Shown: piece by piece, positions 40,195 to 49,274 of the stretch
Numbering within the stretch: the first letter of the stretch is position 1
Layout: each line of letters begins with the position of its first letter
From: Xanthobacteraceae bacterium
Lineage (GTDB): Bacteria > Pseudomonadota > Alphaproteobacteria > Rhizobiales > Xanthobacteraceae
Reading direction: 5' to 3'
NCBI GenBank assembly: GCA_019745775.1
Contig: JAIESR010000096.1
Coordinates: 62,001-126,000 of the forward strand
DNA length: 64,000 nt
Program-made: the position numbers and the translations under genes
Notes under the pieces: model-generated
Databases searched by the model: none
The model's input: the letters and a program-made list of their open reading frames with translations, nothing else
What the model was told of the DNA's origin: nothing

Positions 40195-40980
40195 ATGACA
40201 AACGGCAGCGAACCGCTTGCGGCGCCACCGCCGTTGCCCACAGCGCCCAAGACCACCGCACCGAAGACGTGGGGCTACTTCGCGACCTTCGGCTGGTCGC
40301 TGCTGGCCTATCTCATCGCGTCGGTGGTCGCATTTGCCCTGCTGTATCTGTGGGACCCGGTGACGTTCCGGTTCGACATCGAGCACAGCGACGCCATGAA
40401 GAGTGCGCGGTATGTCGGCCTCACCACCGTCGTCACGAACGTCTTTCTGGTCGGCCTGCTCATCGGCGTGGTGTGGATCGCGCGCGCCACGGCGAAAGAC
40501 TACCTGGCGCTGTCGTGGCCGTCGCGGCAGGAAGTGACCGCCGGGCTCATCTCGCTGGTGATCCTGCTGCCGGCGCTGGACGCGCTGGCCTATCTCGTCG
40601 GCCAGCCGATCATCCCGCCATTCGTAATCGACGTCTACAAGAGCGCGCAGTCGACGGGCTCGCTGCCGCTGCTGTGGCTCGCCATCGTCGTCGCCGCGCC
40701 GGTCGCGGAGGAAATCATTTTCCGCGGATTCATCTTTCACGGCTGGGTCCCGCCGACGGCGCAGCGGCCGATGATCGGCATCCTCTTCGTGACGGCGCTC
40801 TTCACGGTCATCCACATTCAATACAACTGGTTCGGCTTGTTGCAGGTGTTCATGATCGGACTGCTGCTGACCTGGACCCGTTGGCGCAGCGGCTCGACGC
40901 TGCTGCCGATGCTGATGCACGTGATCGCCAATTTCTACGCGATGATGCAGGCGGTCGTGTACTTCCGCTGGTTCGTCTGA
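40195..40980 (+). CDS. CPBP-family intramembrane metalloprotease
   Basis: A 261-residue polytopic protein with about seven hydrophobic segments. The Rce1/CPBP (Abi) motifs are intact: E172-E173-xxx-R177 (EEIIFRGF), H207 (IHIQYNW) and H242-xxx-N246 (MHVIANF), which form the putative metal site. Substrates of such proteases are mostly unknown; roles in membrane-protein or peptide processing are typical. It is last in the cytochrome-to-CPBP run on the plus strand and converges on the monooxygenase gene with a three-base gap. Confidence 0.85.
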   Translation: MTNGSEPLAAPPPLPTAPKTTAPKTWGYFATFGWSLLAYLIASVVAFALLYLWDPVTFRFDIEHSDAMKSARYVGLTTVVTNVFLVGLLIGVVWIARATAKDYLALSWPSRQEVTAGLISLVILLPALDALAYLVGQPIIPPFVIDVYKSAQSTGSLPLLWLAIVVAAPVAEEIIFRGFIFHGWVPPTAQRPMIGILFVTALFTVIHIQYNWFGLLQVFMIGLLLTWTRWRSGSTLLPMLMHVIANFYAMMQAVVYFRWFV

Positions 40981-40983
40981 AGT

Positions 40984-42195
40984 TCAGGCTCCCGGAGACT
41001 GCCGCGGCGCGCCGTGCTGCTCGAGCAGCGCGGCGCCGTATTCCGTCGCGGAGGGCTCCCAGGCCACGCCGCGATGCGCCACCGCGCCGAGCAGGTTGCG
41101 GTATTGCCGCTGCATCGCGCCCTTCAGATAGAGCGCGCGGCCGCCGCCGGCATTGAACAGCCGCGTGCCGGCCTTCAGCGCGAGCTGGCAGGCGAAGGCG
41201 ATGTTGCGCCGGCCGGTCAGCCGCTCGGCGCTGCTCTCGGTGCCGCCGGCCTCCAACTTGCGCATCCCGCCCTGCACCGTCGACTGGTAGAGCGCATGCG
41301 CGGCATCGATCTCCGCCGCCGCGCGCGCCGCAATGATCTGCGTCGCCTGTTGCGCACCGACGGCAACACCGCGCGAGGTGCGCGGGCCGGTCATCGCCAG
41401 CCATTCCGCGAGCACGCCACGCGCCATGCCGACGGCAAGCGCGGAGAATCCAGCCGCCGCGGTGCCGCCGAAGCGCGGCGCGCGATAGGCCGCAGCCTTG
41501 TTGATCGCCGTACCAGGTCCTGTTCCCGAGCGTGACAACCGCCCATCGAGGAAGCGATGCGCCGGGATGAACTTGTCGGTCACGGCGAAGCTCTTCGAGC
41601 CCGTGCATTCCAGCGCCATCGTCTCCCAGTCGTCGAGCACCTCCACGTCGCTTTTGGGCACCAGGAAGAAGTGCGGGCCGTCGAGCCCTTCCTTCTCGAC
41701 GATGAAGCCGGCGCAGATCAGCCAGCTCGCATAATCGATGCCACTCGAGAATCCGTGTCGCCCGGAATAGAGGAAGCCGCCGTCGACCCGCGTGGCGCGG
41801 CCGACCGGGTCGATCGACGCCGACGTGATGGTGTCGTGGTGCTTGCCCCAGACTTCCTCTTGCGCCTGCGCCGGAAAGGTCGCGACGAAGACGGTGTGAT
41901 CCGCATAGATGTGCTGCAGCCAGGCCTGCGAGCCGTCGGCGGCGCCGAGCACGTCGGCGAGATCGCACAGCGTGTCCCAGCCCATCTCGTAGCCGCCGTA
42001 GCGCGCCGGCTGGGAGAGCCGCAGCAGGCCCGCGCGCTCGAAATCCTGCACCGTCTCTTCGGGAACGCCGCGCTGGTCCTCGCAGCGCGCTGCGCGCTCC
42101 TGCAGCACCGGCACCAGCGCCCGCGCGCGCGCCATCAGCTCTTCGACGGTCGGATGGCGTCCGAGCGGTACGACGTTCGCGTCGGTGGTGTCCAT
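40984..42195 (-). CDS. Acyl-CoA-dehydrogenase-fold flavin monooxygenase
   Basis: A 403-residue protein with the fold of acyl-CoA dehydrogenases, of the group that includes two-component flavin monooxygenases (HsaA, DszC and related). N-terminal FERAGLLRLSQPARYGG and central RHGFSSGIDYASWLICAGF support this. Residues such as DPVGRATRVDGGFLYSG form the beta domain. It lacks the usual acyl-CoA dehydrogenase signatures. It would hydroxylate an aromatic or heterocycle with FMNH2 or FADH2 from a separate reductase, which is not encoded nearby. The ATG at 42195 follows AGGAAG. A Bug gene lies 35 bases upstream on the same strand. Confidence 0.8.
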   Translation of the reverse strand: MDTTDANVVPLGRHPTVEELMARARALVPVLQERAARCEDQRGVPEETVQDFERAGLLRLSQPARYGGYEMGWDTLCDLADVLGAADGSQAWLQHIYADHTVFVATFPAQAQEEVWGKHHDTITSASIDPVGRATRVDGGFLYSGRHGFSSGIDYASWLICAGFIVEKEGLDGPHFFLVPKSDVEVLDDWETMALECTGSKSFAVTDKFIPAHRFLDGRLSRSGTGPGTAINKAAAYRAPRFGGTAAAGFSALAVGMARGVLAEWLAMTGPRTSRGVAVGAQQATQIIAARAAAEIDAAHALYQSTVQGGMRKLEAGGTESSAERLTGRRNIAFACQLALKAGTRLFNAGGGRALYLKGAMQRQYRNLLGAVAHRGVAWEPSATEYGAALLEQHGAPRQSPGA

Positions 42196-42230
42196 GCTTT
42201 GCTTCCTGCCCTCGTTGCCCGAGAGCACCG

Positions 42231-43250
42231 TTAATCCCGCATCACGGCCTTCGCCGCCTCCACGATATCCGGCGGAATGGCGTAGATGTCGTCGACGATC
42301 TTGCGGGCGGCCTCGCCGACGATCGGCGACAGCGGCAGGCGGAGCTTCTTTGTCTCGGCGATGAAGGCCTCGTCCTTCATGGTCGCCGCGAAGGCGTCGC
42401 GCAGGATCTTCACGCGCTCGGCCGGCACCGCCGCCGACGCCATGAAAGGCCGGCCGAGCTGGTTCGACGCGAGCAACAGCTGCATGATCTGGCGCGCGCG
42501 CTCGTTCGGCGCGATCTCGATGCTGAACGGCACGTTCGGCGGCATGTCGGGCGCGGTCGCCGGCGACGAGCGGATGACCGGCACGATCTTCCTGCCTTCG
42601 ATCCACTCGACCGGGATGCTCGACCAGGCGCCGCAGTCGCCGTCGAGCTCGCCGCGCTCGATCGCGATGCGCTGCTCGGCGCTGCCGGGATAGCCGCCGA
42701 CCTGATGCAGCTTGACGCCGAAGATGTTCTTCATGATGCGCTGGTTGAGGTCGCTCGACGAGCCCGCGCCGGTCGAGCCGTAGTGCACCTTCGGCCGCGC
42801 CTTGAGTTCGTCGAGCGTCTTGATGCCGAGCGTATGCCAGACGTAGCAGACCGTCAGGTCCTGGCTGATGCTGCCGATCCAGTTGTACTTGCGGAAGTCG
42901 ATCCTGATCCTGTCGGGCGAGAGCCGCGCCTCGCCGATGGCGCCGAAGTTGAAGGTGTTGAGCACCGTGCCGTCCTTGGCCGCGGTGTTGTCGAGATAGT
43001 GCACGGCGTTGAGGCTGCCGGCGCCCGGCATGTTCTGCACCACCATCGACGGGTTGCCGGGGATGTGGCGGCCCATGTGCCGCGCCAGCACGCGCGCATT
43101 GATGTCGTAGCCGCCGCCCGGCGAGAAGCCGGCCAGGATATTGATGGTCTTGCCCTTGTAGAAATCCTGCGCGGCGACCGGCGCTGCCGCCAGCATGGCA
43201 ACAGTGCCGAACAGCAAAGCGTGACGCCTGCGCTTCTGACACTTGCTCAT
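42231..43250 (-). CDS. Bug/TctC-family solute-binding protein 3
   Basis: A 339-residue exported protein with a signal peptide (RHALLFGTVAMLAAAPVAAQ). Hallmarks are FYKGKTINILAGFSPGGGYD, GNPSMVVQNMPGAGSLNAVHYL, and a divergent middle with DFRKYNWIGSISQDLTVCYVW. It belongs to the branch whose N-terminal loop reads GGGYDINARVLARH rather than the classical TctC form. The ATG at 43250 is preceded by GGAGGAAAT. It shares an operon with the flavin monooxygenase, so the two probably handle the same compound. Confidence 0.88.
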   Translation of the reverse strand: MSKCQKRRRHALLFGTVAMLAAAPVAAQDFYKGKTINILAGFSPGGGYDINARVLARHMGRHIPGNPSMVVQNMPGAGSLNAVHYLDNTAAKDGTVLNTFNFGAIGEARLSPDRIRIDFRKYNWIGSISQDLTVCYVWHTLGIKTLDELKARPKVHYGSTGAGSSSDLNQRIMKNIFGVKLHQVGGYPGSAEQRIAIERGELDGDCGAWSSIPVEWIEGRKIVPVIRSSPATAPDMPPNVPFSIEIAPNERARQIMQLLLASNQLGRPFMASAAVPAERVKILRDAFAATMKDEAFIAETKKLRLPLSPIVGEAARKIVDDIYAIPPDIVEAAKAVMRD

Positions 43251-43497
43251 GGCCCGATTTCCTCCTTAACTTGGCGGGATTTTTTCACGTCTGATCTTAC
43301 CGGCCGTTCTGACGCGGGCAACTCCGAAGGCATTGCATGAAGGTCGTCTGCGTCGGAACGGACCCGGCCCGCGCTCTATCTCGGCATTCCGCCCCGGCGG
43401 CAGGATCGCGGGGCGGAACGGCCGAGGCAGCATCGCGGCGCCGCCGAATTGCGGCTGCGCGGCACGTGACGAGGGTTGGATTAGAGGATGAACGTTC

Positions 43498-44706
43498 ATG
43501 TCGTATCTGCGCGACTTCAACATGGCGGCGTTCTGGGCAGGCATCACCGGCTTCGTCTGGTATGCGTTCGGAACGGTCCCGCTGCATATCGCCGTATCCG
43601 GCCAACTCGGACTGACCATCGCGCAATCGTCGAGCTGGATGTTCATTGTCTGGTTCAGCGGGGCGATTTCTTCGATCGCGCTGAGCTTGCGTTTCCGTCA
43701 ACCGATCCCGATCACCTGGACCATTCCGGGCCTGGTCTATCTCGGCACGCTCGCTGGCAAATACACCCTCGCCGAGATGATCGGCGCCAACCTCATGGCC
43801 GGCGTCCTCATCATTGCTCTCGGCCTGATGGGCGTGGGCGCGCGCATCATGGCCTGGCTTCCGTTGCCGATCGTGATGGGGATGTTTGCCGGCAGCATCA
43901 TGGACTACATCACGCGCATGGTGAGCGCGACAGTCAAAGACGCCGTGGTGGCCGGCATCACGGTCGCGGCGTTCCTCCTTGGCCGCGCGCTCAAGAATCC
44001 GAAGTTGCCGCCGCTCGGTCTCGCGATGGTCGCGGGCGGCATCGCCGTCTATCTCACCGGAACCTTCTCGGCGGTGCCGATCGAATGGGCGCTGCCGACG
44101 GTCGCGGTGCCGGAGATCGCCTTCTCGTTTCCGGCGTTCATCGCGATCTCGTTGCCGATGCTCATCCTGGCGATGGGGCTCGGCAATGTGCAGGGCCTCG
44201 GTTTCCTGATGGCGCAAGGCTACAACGTGCCGATCAATCTCACGACCGTGGTCGTCGGCATCAACTCGGTCGTCAACGCCCTGTTCGGCGGACACGCCGC
44301 CATCGTCGCGCGCACGGGCGTGGCGATCTTCGCCGCACCCGACGCCGGCCCGCACGAGAGCCGCTACTGGGCGAACCTGATCGGTGCGAGCCTCACCATC
44401 CTTCTTGCGGTCGCTGCAACTCCGGTCATGTCGCTGATCGGCGTCCTGCCAGCGACCTATGTCGTCGCGCTCGCCGGCCTCGCTGTTCTCTCGGCGTTGC
44501 AAGATGCGTTGGAGAAAGCGTTCGGCAGCACCCTGCGCTTCTCGGCCTTGATTGCGTTCGGAGTCGCAGCAACGCCGTTCTCGATCCTGGGCATCACGTC
44601 GGCGTTCTGGGCGATCGTTGCGGGACTGATCGTGGCGCTGCTGGTAGAGCGCTCCGACCTGCTCGTCCACTGGCGCAGCAGCACGTCCGAGAAGCCAGTA
44701 ACTTAG
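43498..44706 (+). CDS. BenE-like membrane permease
   Basis: A 402-residue polytopic protein with about eleven to twelve hydrophobic segments. It resembles benzoate/H+ symporters of the BenE family: a conserved segment with PIPITWTIPGLVYLGTLAG, later GLGNVQGLGFLMAQGYNVPIN and GGHAAIVARTGVAIFAAPDAG. A wider NCS2-type permease is the alternative. Benzoate or a related aromatic acid fits the neighbouring monooxygenase and Bug genes, but the substrate is unproven. The ATG follows GAGGA. It is divergent from the Bug 3 gene. Confidence 0.72.
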   Translation: MSYLRDFNMAAFWAGITGFVWYAFGTVPLHIAVSGQLGLTIAQSSSWMFIVWFSGAISSIALSLRFRQPIPITWTIPGLVYLGTLAGKYTLAEMIGANLMAGVLIIALGLMGVGARIMAWLPLPIVMGMFAGSIMDYITRMVSATVKDAVVAGITVAAFLLGRALKNPKLPPLGLAMVAGGIAVYLTGTFSAVPIEWALPTVAVPEIAFSFPAFIAISLPMLILAMGLGNVQGLGFLMAQGYNVPINLTTVVVGINSVVNALFGGHAAIVARTGVAIFAAPDAGPHESRYWANLIGASLTILLAVAATPVMSLIGVLPATYVVALAGLAVLSALQDALEKAFGSTLRFSALIAFGVAATPFSILGITSAFWAIVAGLIVALLVERSDLLVHWRSSTSEKPVT

Positions 44707-44871
44707 TAACCATTCCTGCCGTCGCACCGGACCGCCGAATACTCTGCATGCAGGCCAGTTCCTTTGATTCGTCCCGGGTTCTGCACCCAGCAAGATTGCA
44801 CTTGTCGATAATTCTTTAGCGCAACTTAAGGGCTTTCGGGGACACTCGGGCGCCCGGAGGTCCTCCCAAAT

Positions 44872-46593
44872 ATGTCCCACGACAATCTTGCCCGGCTCGA
44901 TCAGTTCACCCCTCCTCGCCAGCCCTCGAATGCAGCCGAACCGCTCGGCCGCGTGGTGTCGGTCGGCGGCTCGCAGGTGGTGGTCGAGTTCTCGTCCGCG
45001 GTGCTCGCGGACAGCGACACCGAGCTCACGGTCGGTGCCTTCCTGGGCATCTGGAACGGCCGCACCCTGGTGGTTGGATCGCTGTGCGACATTTCGCTTC
45101 ATAAATTGGCGGACGGGCAGCAGAGCGGGCCCGCCACCGGACGTGTCGAGCTCCTGGGCGAGCTCGTTCTCGAGCAGCCCGGCGCCGGCTATTTCCAGCG
45201 CGGCGTCATGACCTATCCCAAGATCGGCAGCCCGATCGTGCGCGTGGGCCACGACGCGCTCTGCATCATGTTCGACACCGCCGGCGAGAACACCATCAAT
45301 GTCGGCCATCTGCAGCAGGACGCCTCGATCGGCGCCTATATCGACGTCGACGACATGGTGCGCAAGCACTTCGCCATCTTCGGATCGACCGGCGCCGGCA
45401 AGTCGAGCGCGGTATCGGTGCTGCTGCGCGAGATCATGGCCGCGCGCGAGAACCTGCGCATCCTTCTGATCGATCCGCACAACGAATACGCCGCCTGCTT
45501 CGAAGACCGCGCGCACGTTGTGCGGCCTGGAAACCTTCGCCTGCCGTACTGGCTGTTCAATTTCGACGAGATGCAGGAGATCATCTTCGGCCGGCACCGC
45601 GACGTCGAGGACGAGGTCGGCCTCCTGGCGGAGCTGATCCCGCTCGCCAAGAACGAATACGCCAAGAAGAGCGCCGTCAATCCCGCCGGCTATCGCAGCG
45701 TGAGCGCGGAAGGCGGCCGCTACACCGTCGATACGCCGGTGCCCTACCGCATGAACGAGCTGATCGCGATCGCGGAAGCGCGCATGGGCAAGCTCGAGAA
45801 CAGCGCGGTCGCCGGGCAGTATCGCCGGCTGATCTCGCGCATCCAGTCGGTGCGCAAGAACCCGCGCTACTCCTTCATCTTCGACGACGACGCCGTCGGC
45901 GCCGACACGATGGTCGATATCCTGTGCGAGCTGCTTCGCCTGCAAGGCGGCGGTGCGCCGATGACCATCGTGCAGCTTGCCGGCTTCCCGGCCGAGGTGT
46001 TCGACGCGATCGTGTCGGTGCTGTTCCGGCTGGCCTTCGAGTTCGGCCTGTGGAGCGACGGCGCGCTGCCGCTGCTGATCGTTTGCGAGGAGGCGCACAA
46101 CTACGCCAACGCCGACCGCTCGGTCGGCTTCCGGCCGGCGCGCGAGGCGGTGTCGCGCATCGCCAAGGAGGGCCGCAAATACGGCGTGTTCCTCGGCCTG
46201 GTGACGCAGCGCCCGGCGCAGCTCGATCCCACGCTGATCTCGCAATGCTCGACCGTGTTCGCGATGCGCATGGCGAACGAGGACGACCAGAAGATCGTGC
46301 ACGCCGCGGTGTCGGATCCCGGCAACCGCCTGCTCGGCTTCCTCGCCTCGCTCGGCACCCGTGAGGCGCTCGCGTTCGGCGCCGGCGTGCCGGTCGCCAC
46401 GCGGCTGCGGTTCAAGGAGCTCGCGGACGAATTCATCCCGACCTCGGAAGCGGTGTGGGGCGGACGCATCGACAGGGGCACGCCAGTGGACCGCAACCTC
46501 GTCGCCTCGGTGGTCGCGCGCTGGCGCGGCATCGCCATGAGCAACAAGCCGGTGATGGCCCCGAAGGCGGCCGCACCGGCAGGCGCGGATTAG
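44872..46593 (+). CDS. HerA-like DNA-pumping ATPase
   Basis: A 573-residue ATPase with an N-terminal HAS-barrel (about 24-100, GRVVSVGGSQVVVEF) and a HerA/FtsK-type RecA core. Walker A is GSTGAGKSS (171-179) and Walker B LLIVCEEAHNY with E406-E407. LGLVTQRPAQLDPTLISQC is the sensor region and QGGG-type insertions sit before it. Archaeal HerA works with the NurA nuclease in end resection; bacterial relatives act in DNA repair or antiphage defence. No nuclease partner is adjacent here. The gene stands alone between a permease and a repeat-rich gap. Confidence 0.85.
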   Translation: MSHDNLARLDQFTPPRQPSNAAEPLGRVVSVGGSQVVVEFSSAVLADSDTELTVGAFLGIWNGRTLVVGSLCDISLHKLADGQQSGPATGRVELLGELVLEQPGAGYFQRGVMTYPKIGSPIVRVGHDALCIMFDTAGENTINVGHLQQDASIGAYIDVDDMVRKHFAIFGSTGAGKSSAVSVLLREIMAARENLRILLIDPHNEYAACFEDRAHVVRPGNLRLPYWLFNFDEMQEIIFGRHRDVEDEVGLLAELIPLAKNEYAKKSAVNPAGYRSVSAEGGRYTVDTPVPYRMNELIAIAEARMGKLENSAVAGQYRRLISRIQSVRKNPRYSFIFDDDAVGADTMVDILCELLRLQGGGAPMTIVQLAGFPAEVFDAIVSVLFRLAFEFGLWSDGALPLLIVCEEAHNYANADRSVGFRPAREAVSRIAKEGRKYGVFLGLVTQRPAQLDPTLISQCSTVFAMRMANEDDQKIVHAAVSDPGNRLLGFLASLGTREALAFGAGVPVATRLRFKELADEFIPTSEAVWGGRIDRGTPVDRNLVASVVARWRGIAMSNKPVMAPKAAAPAGAD

Positions 46594-47250
46594 GCAACGC
46601 CGGAGTCGCAAACATCTCCGCGAGCCAGAACCTGTCCCCGTCATCCTGAGGCGCGCGCCGTAAGGCGCGCCTCGAAGGACGACGGCCACCGACTTCTTCT
46701 TTCACCGCCGGTGTGGGGGTGTAAGATCGGGGTGTAAGATTTATTCTCAAGAGCGATCATTGGCTTAGGTTCGAATCTTTCATTCTTTCGGCTCTTACCA
46801 CTGTGTGCCCATCGACGTGACATCGGTGCGTTCGCAGGTCCCGCTCCGGCTGCGGCGCGTCTCCGGAAGACGCCCTCGATGAGGGTGACGCCACGACGAT
46901 AGGCGTGCGCAAGCGTGCGTCAAATTATTTCGCTGTCATGCGCATAAGTCTGATGATAGCGGCGGCGAAAAAGTGAAATTCGCGAGGCGCCACCGCACGA
47001 CGCTATGCAAGGGTTATCACAACACTCTCGGCGCCATTTCGAGCCGCAAGCGCGGCACTCGTTACTGTGCCCTCTCCCCTTGCGGGAGAGGGCTACGCAG
47101 AAAGTCCGGCACATTCCGATTGGGTGAGGGGTGTTGTTCAATACGACGACACCCCTCACCCATTTCGTTGTGCTGAACGTTCAGAGCTGCCCTCTCCCGC
47201 AAGGGGAGAGGGCACAGCAATGCACACCGCGTCTGTTGCGCGACAGCGCG
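46594..47250. other. 657-bp gene-free, repeat-bearing region
   Basis: No convincing gene was found. Contents from left to right are a hairpin with arms GAGGCGCGC (46648-46656) and GCGCGCCTC (46665-46673) within a GTCATCCTGAG...CTCGAAGGACGAC unit, a 13-bp-period direct repeat of GGGGTGTAAGAT (46716-46727 and 46729-46740), and the 149-bp palindrome at 47067-47215. The direction of flanking genes is convergent. Confidence 0.7.
47067..47215. repeat. Dispersed nested palindrome, copy 1
   Basis: 149 bp with perfectly complementary 27-bp ends (47067-47093 and 47189-47215), each containing CCCTCTCCCCTTGCGGGAGA or its complement. An inner pair GTGAGGGGTGT and ACACCCCTCAC is also present. It lies between the convergent HerA and ModA-like genes. 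Related copies are at 51711-51871 and 55937-56079. Confidence 0.92.
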
Positions 47251-47946
47251 CTACGCCGGCTCGAAGCCGGCATGTTTCCAGGTCGCGCGATGCGCGGGAT
47301 CGGTGAGGAAGGCGATGAAGGCGCCGGCCGCGGCCGGCGCGGCGCTCGCGGTCGGCACGCCGGCGCCGTAGACGATCAGGCTCTGCAGCGCCGTCGGCAG
47401 CAGGCCGACCAGCGATATACCCTTCACCGCGATCACCTCGCTCAGCGGATAGATGCCGATCTCGGCCTCGCCGGCGGTGATCTTCTGCACGCCGCCGTCG
47501 AGGGCGTTGCTGTAGGTGAGCTTGCCCTTGAGCGCTGCGTCGATGCCAAGCTCCCTGGTGACCTTGGCGAGATGCGCGCCGCTCGGCGTCGCCCCCGGAT
47601 TGGCGTGCACGACCGAGCGTGCCTTCAGCAGCGCGTTCCTGAACGCCTCCGGGGTCGCTATGTCGGGATGCGGCGCGCCCTCCCGCACGATCACGCCGAT
47701 GCCGACGCTGCCGAGGGTGCCGCGCGGCGTGGCCTTGAACGTGCCGGCCTTCACCAGCGCATCGATCGCGCCCACCGGCATGAAGGCGAGATCGGGCGTC
47801 TCGCCGGCGGCGAGCTTCTTCTGGATTTCCGAGATCACCGCATAGGTGTATTTGACGCGGTGGCCGCTCTGCGCCTCGAACTGCGGCGTCAGCACGAGGA
47901 GCGCCTCTTTCGGTGCGCCGCCACTCAGCACATTGATGTCCGCCAT
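47251..47946 (-). CDS. ModA-like substrate-binding domain protein without signal peptide
   Basis: A 231-residue type II periplasmic-binding-protein fold (ModA-like): MADINVLSGGAPKEALL at the start, TYAVISEIQKKLAAGETPDLAFMPV, and ITAGEAEIGIYPLSEVI near the end. It starts directly at the first strand and has no signal peptide or lipobox. An in-frame extension to 47994 (IVAGIKHNETGAG) is not a signal either. No ABC permease or ATPase is adjacent. It may therefore be a cytoplasmic sensor or orphan; its ligand is unknown. The promoter side faces a small membrane protein gene on the other strand. Confidence 0.78.
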   Translation of the reverse strand: MADINVLSGGAPKEALLVLTPQFEAQSGHRVKYTYAVISEIQKKLAAGETPDLAFMPVGAIDALVKAGTFKATPRGTLGSVGIGVIVREGAPHPDIATPEAFRNALLKARSVVHANPGATPSGAHLAKVTRELGIDAALKGKLTYSNALDGGVQKITAGEAEIGIYPLSEVIAVKGISLVGLLPTALQSLIVYGAGVPTASAAPAAAGAFIAFLTDPAHRATWKHAGFEPA

Positions 47947-48009
47947 GCCGGCCCCGGTTTCGTTATGCTTGATCCCGGCTACAATGGCGTCCACGCGGAG
48001 GGGACGTCA

Positions 48010-48360
48010 ATGAATTACGCCAAGCTCTACACCTGGGTGGTCGGCGCGCTGTTCCTGACCGCGGTCGGCTACACGCTCGCGGTCGAGCTCACCACCAGGG
48101 GGGTGACGCTCGAATCCGGCCACAAGGCCCTGCACGTGCTGCTCGGGCTGTGGGCCGCGCTGATCGTGTTCAAGGGGCTCGAACCGCAATACCGGCTGTT
48201 TGCGCTCACGAACGGCGTCCTCTGGGGCGGCGTCGCCGTCGTCGGCTGGGCCTATCCCGACCTGCACGGCCTCGACGCTTTCAACCGGCTCGACACCATC
48301 CTGCATACGATCGTCTCGGTCACAGGATTAGCGGCCTTTGCGTTGACGAAGAAAGCGTAA
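48010..48360 (+). CDS. Small four-helix membrane protein, unknown function
   Basis: A 116-residue protein with four hydrophobic segments (about 5-25, 41-55, 62-80 and 95-112), joined by short loops such as TTRGVTLESGHKALH and YPDLHGLDAFNRLDT. No family was recognised with confidence. The ATG at 48010 has a GGAGGGG site. It precedes the aldo/keto reductase gene by 45 bases on the same strand. Confidence 0.7.
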   Translation: MNYAKLYTWVVGALFLTAVGYTLAVELTTRGVTLESGHKALHVLLGLWAALIVFKGLEPQYRLFALTNGVLWGGVAVVGWAYPDLHGLDAFNRLDTILHTIVSVTGLAAFALTKKA

Positions 48361-48405
48361 CCGGTTTCGCTCCGATCCATTTGGCACACACAGGTACCCG
48401 TACCC

Positions 48406-49257
48406 ATGTCCGTAGCAACGGCCGTATCGATCCCCACCCTGCCCGCCGGCGACGCGAAAATCCCCGCGATCGGCCTCGGCACCTCGAACCTCGGCGGCAG
48501 CAAGGTCCGCGGCGAAGGCGTCGCGACCGCGCTCAAGCTCGGCTATCGCCATATCGACACCGCGTGGAAATACGGCAGCGAGCGCGACGTCGGCGAAGGC
48601 ATCCGCGCGTCCGGGGTGCCGCGCGGCGAGATCTTCCTGTGCACCAAGGTGTCGCACGAATATCTGCGCGCCGCCGATTTCGCGCGCTCGGTCGACGAGA
48701 GCCTCGAAAACCTCGGCGTCGATTATGTCGACCTGTTGCTGGTGCACTGGCCGAACAAGGAAATACCGCTCGAGGAGACCATGGCCGCGCTCGCCAAGGC
48801 CAAGCGCGACGGGCTGACGCGTCACATCGGCGTGGCGAATTTCAACATCGCGCTGCTCGACGAGGCGATCGCGCATTGCCCGGAGCCGCTGGTCAACCTC
48901 CAGGGCGAAGGCCATCCCTATATCGACACCACCAGGATCGTCGAGGCGTGCCGGCAGCGCGGCCTCGTGTTCACCGCCTATTGCCCGCTCGGACGCGGGC
49001 GGCTGTTCGACGATCCGGTGCTCGGCGCGATCGCCAAGGCCAAGGGCCGCACGCTGGCGCAAATCGCGCTGCGCTGGCTGATCCAGCGCGGCAACATCGC
49101 GCCGATCCCGCGCTCGTCCCATCCGGGGCGGCTCGCCGAGAACCTCGACGTGTTCTCGTTCACGCTGTCGGACGACGAGATGGCGAGGATCGGCACGCTC
49201 AAGCGCGCGGACGGGCGGATTGCCAATCCGCCAGGGCGGGCGCCGACGTGGGATTGA
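48406..49257 (+). CDS. Aldo/keto reductase
   Basis: A 283-residue NAD(P)H-dependent reductase with a TIM-barrel fold. The catalytic tetrad is intact: D51 and Y56 (HIDTAWKYGSE), K81 (LCTKVSHEY) and H114 (LLLVHWPNKE). Later motifs are RHIGVANFNIALLDEA and IPRSSHPGRLAENLDVF, the cofactor-phosphate site. It belongs to the 2,5-diketo-gluconate-reductase-like group. The physiological substrate is not evident. Confidence 0.92.
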   Translation: MSVATAVSIPTLPAGDAKIPAIGLGTSNLGGSKVRGEGVATALKLGYRHIDTAWKYGSERDVGEGIRASGVPRGEIFLCTKVSHEYLRAADFARSVDESLENLGVDYVDLLLVHWPNKEIPLEETMAALAKAKRDGLTRHIGVANFNIALLDEAIAHCPEPLVNLQGEGHPYIDTTRIVEACRQRGLVFTAYCPLGRGRLFDDPVLGAIAKAKGRTLAQIALRWLIQRGNIAPIPRSSHPGRLAENLDVFSFTLSDDEMARIGTLKRADGRIANPPGRAPTWD

Positions 49258-49274
49258 TGGGAGAGCGGAGTAGC

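Noticed and set aside
43297-46689. 1130-codon open frame on the minus strand
   Set aside because: It is antisense to the BenE-like and HerA-like genes and shows only low-complexity charged sequence; the plus-strand genes have clear family motifs.
46920-47159. 79-codon minus-strand frame in the repeat region
   Set aside because: It runs into the dispersed palindrome, whose palindromic sequence accounts for part of the frame; it has no start-site support.
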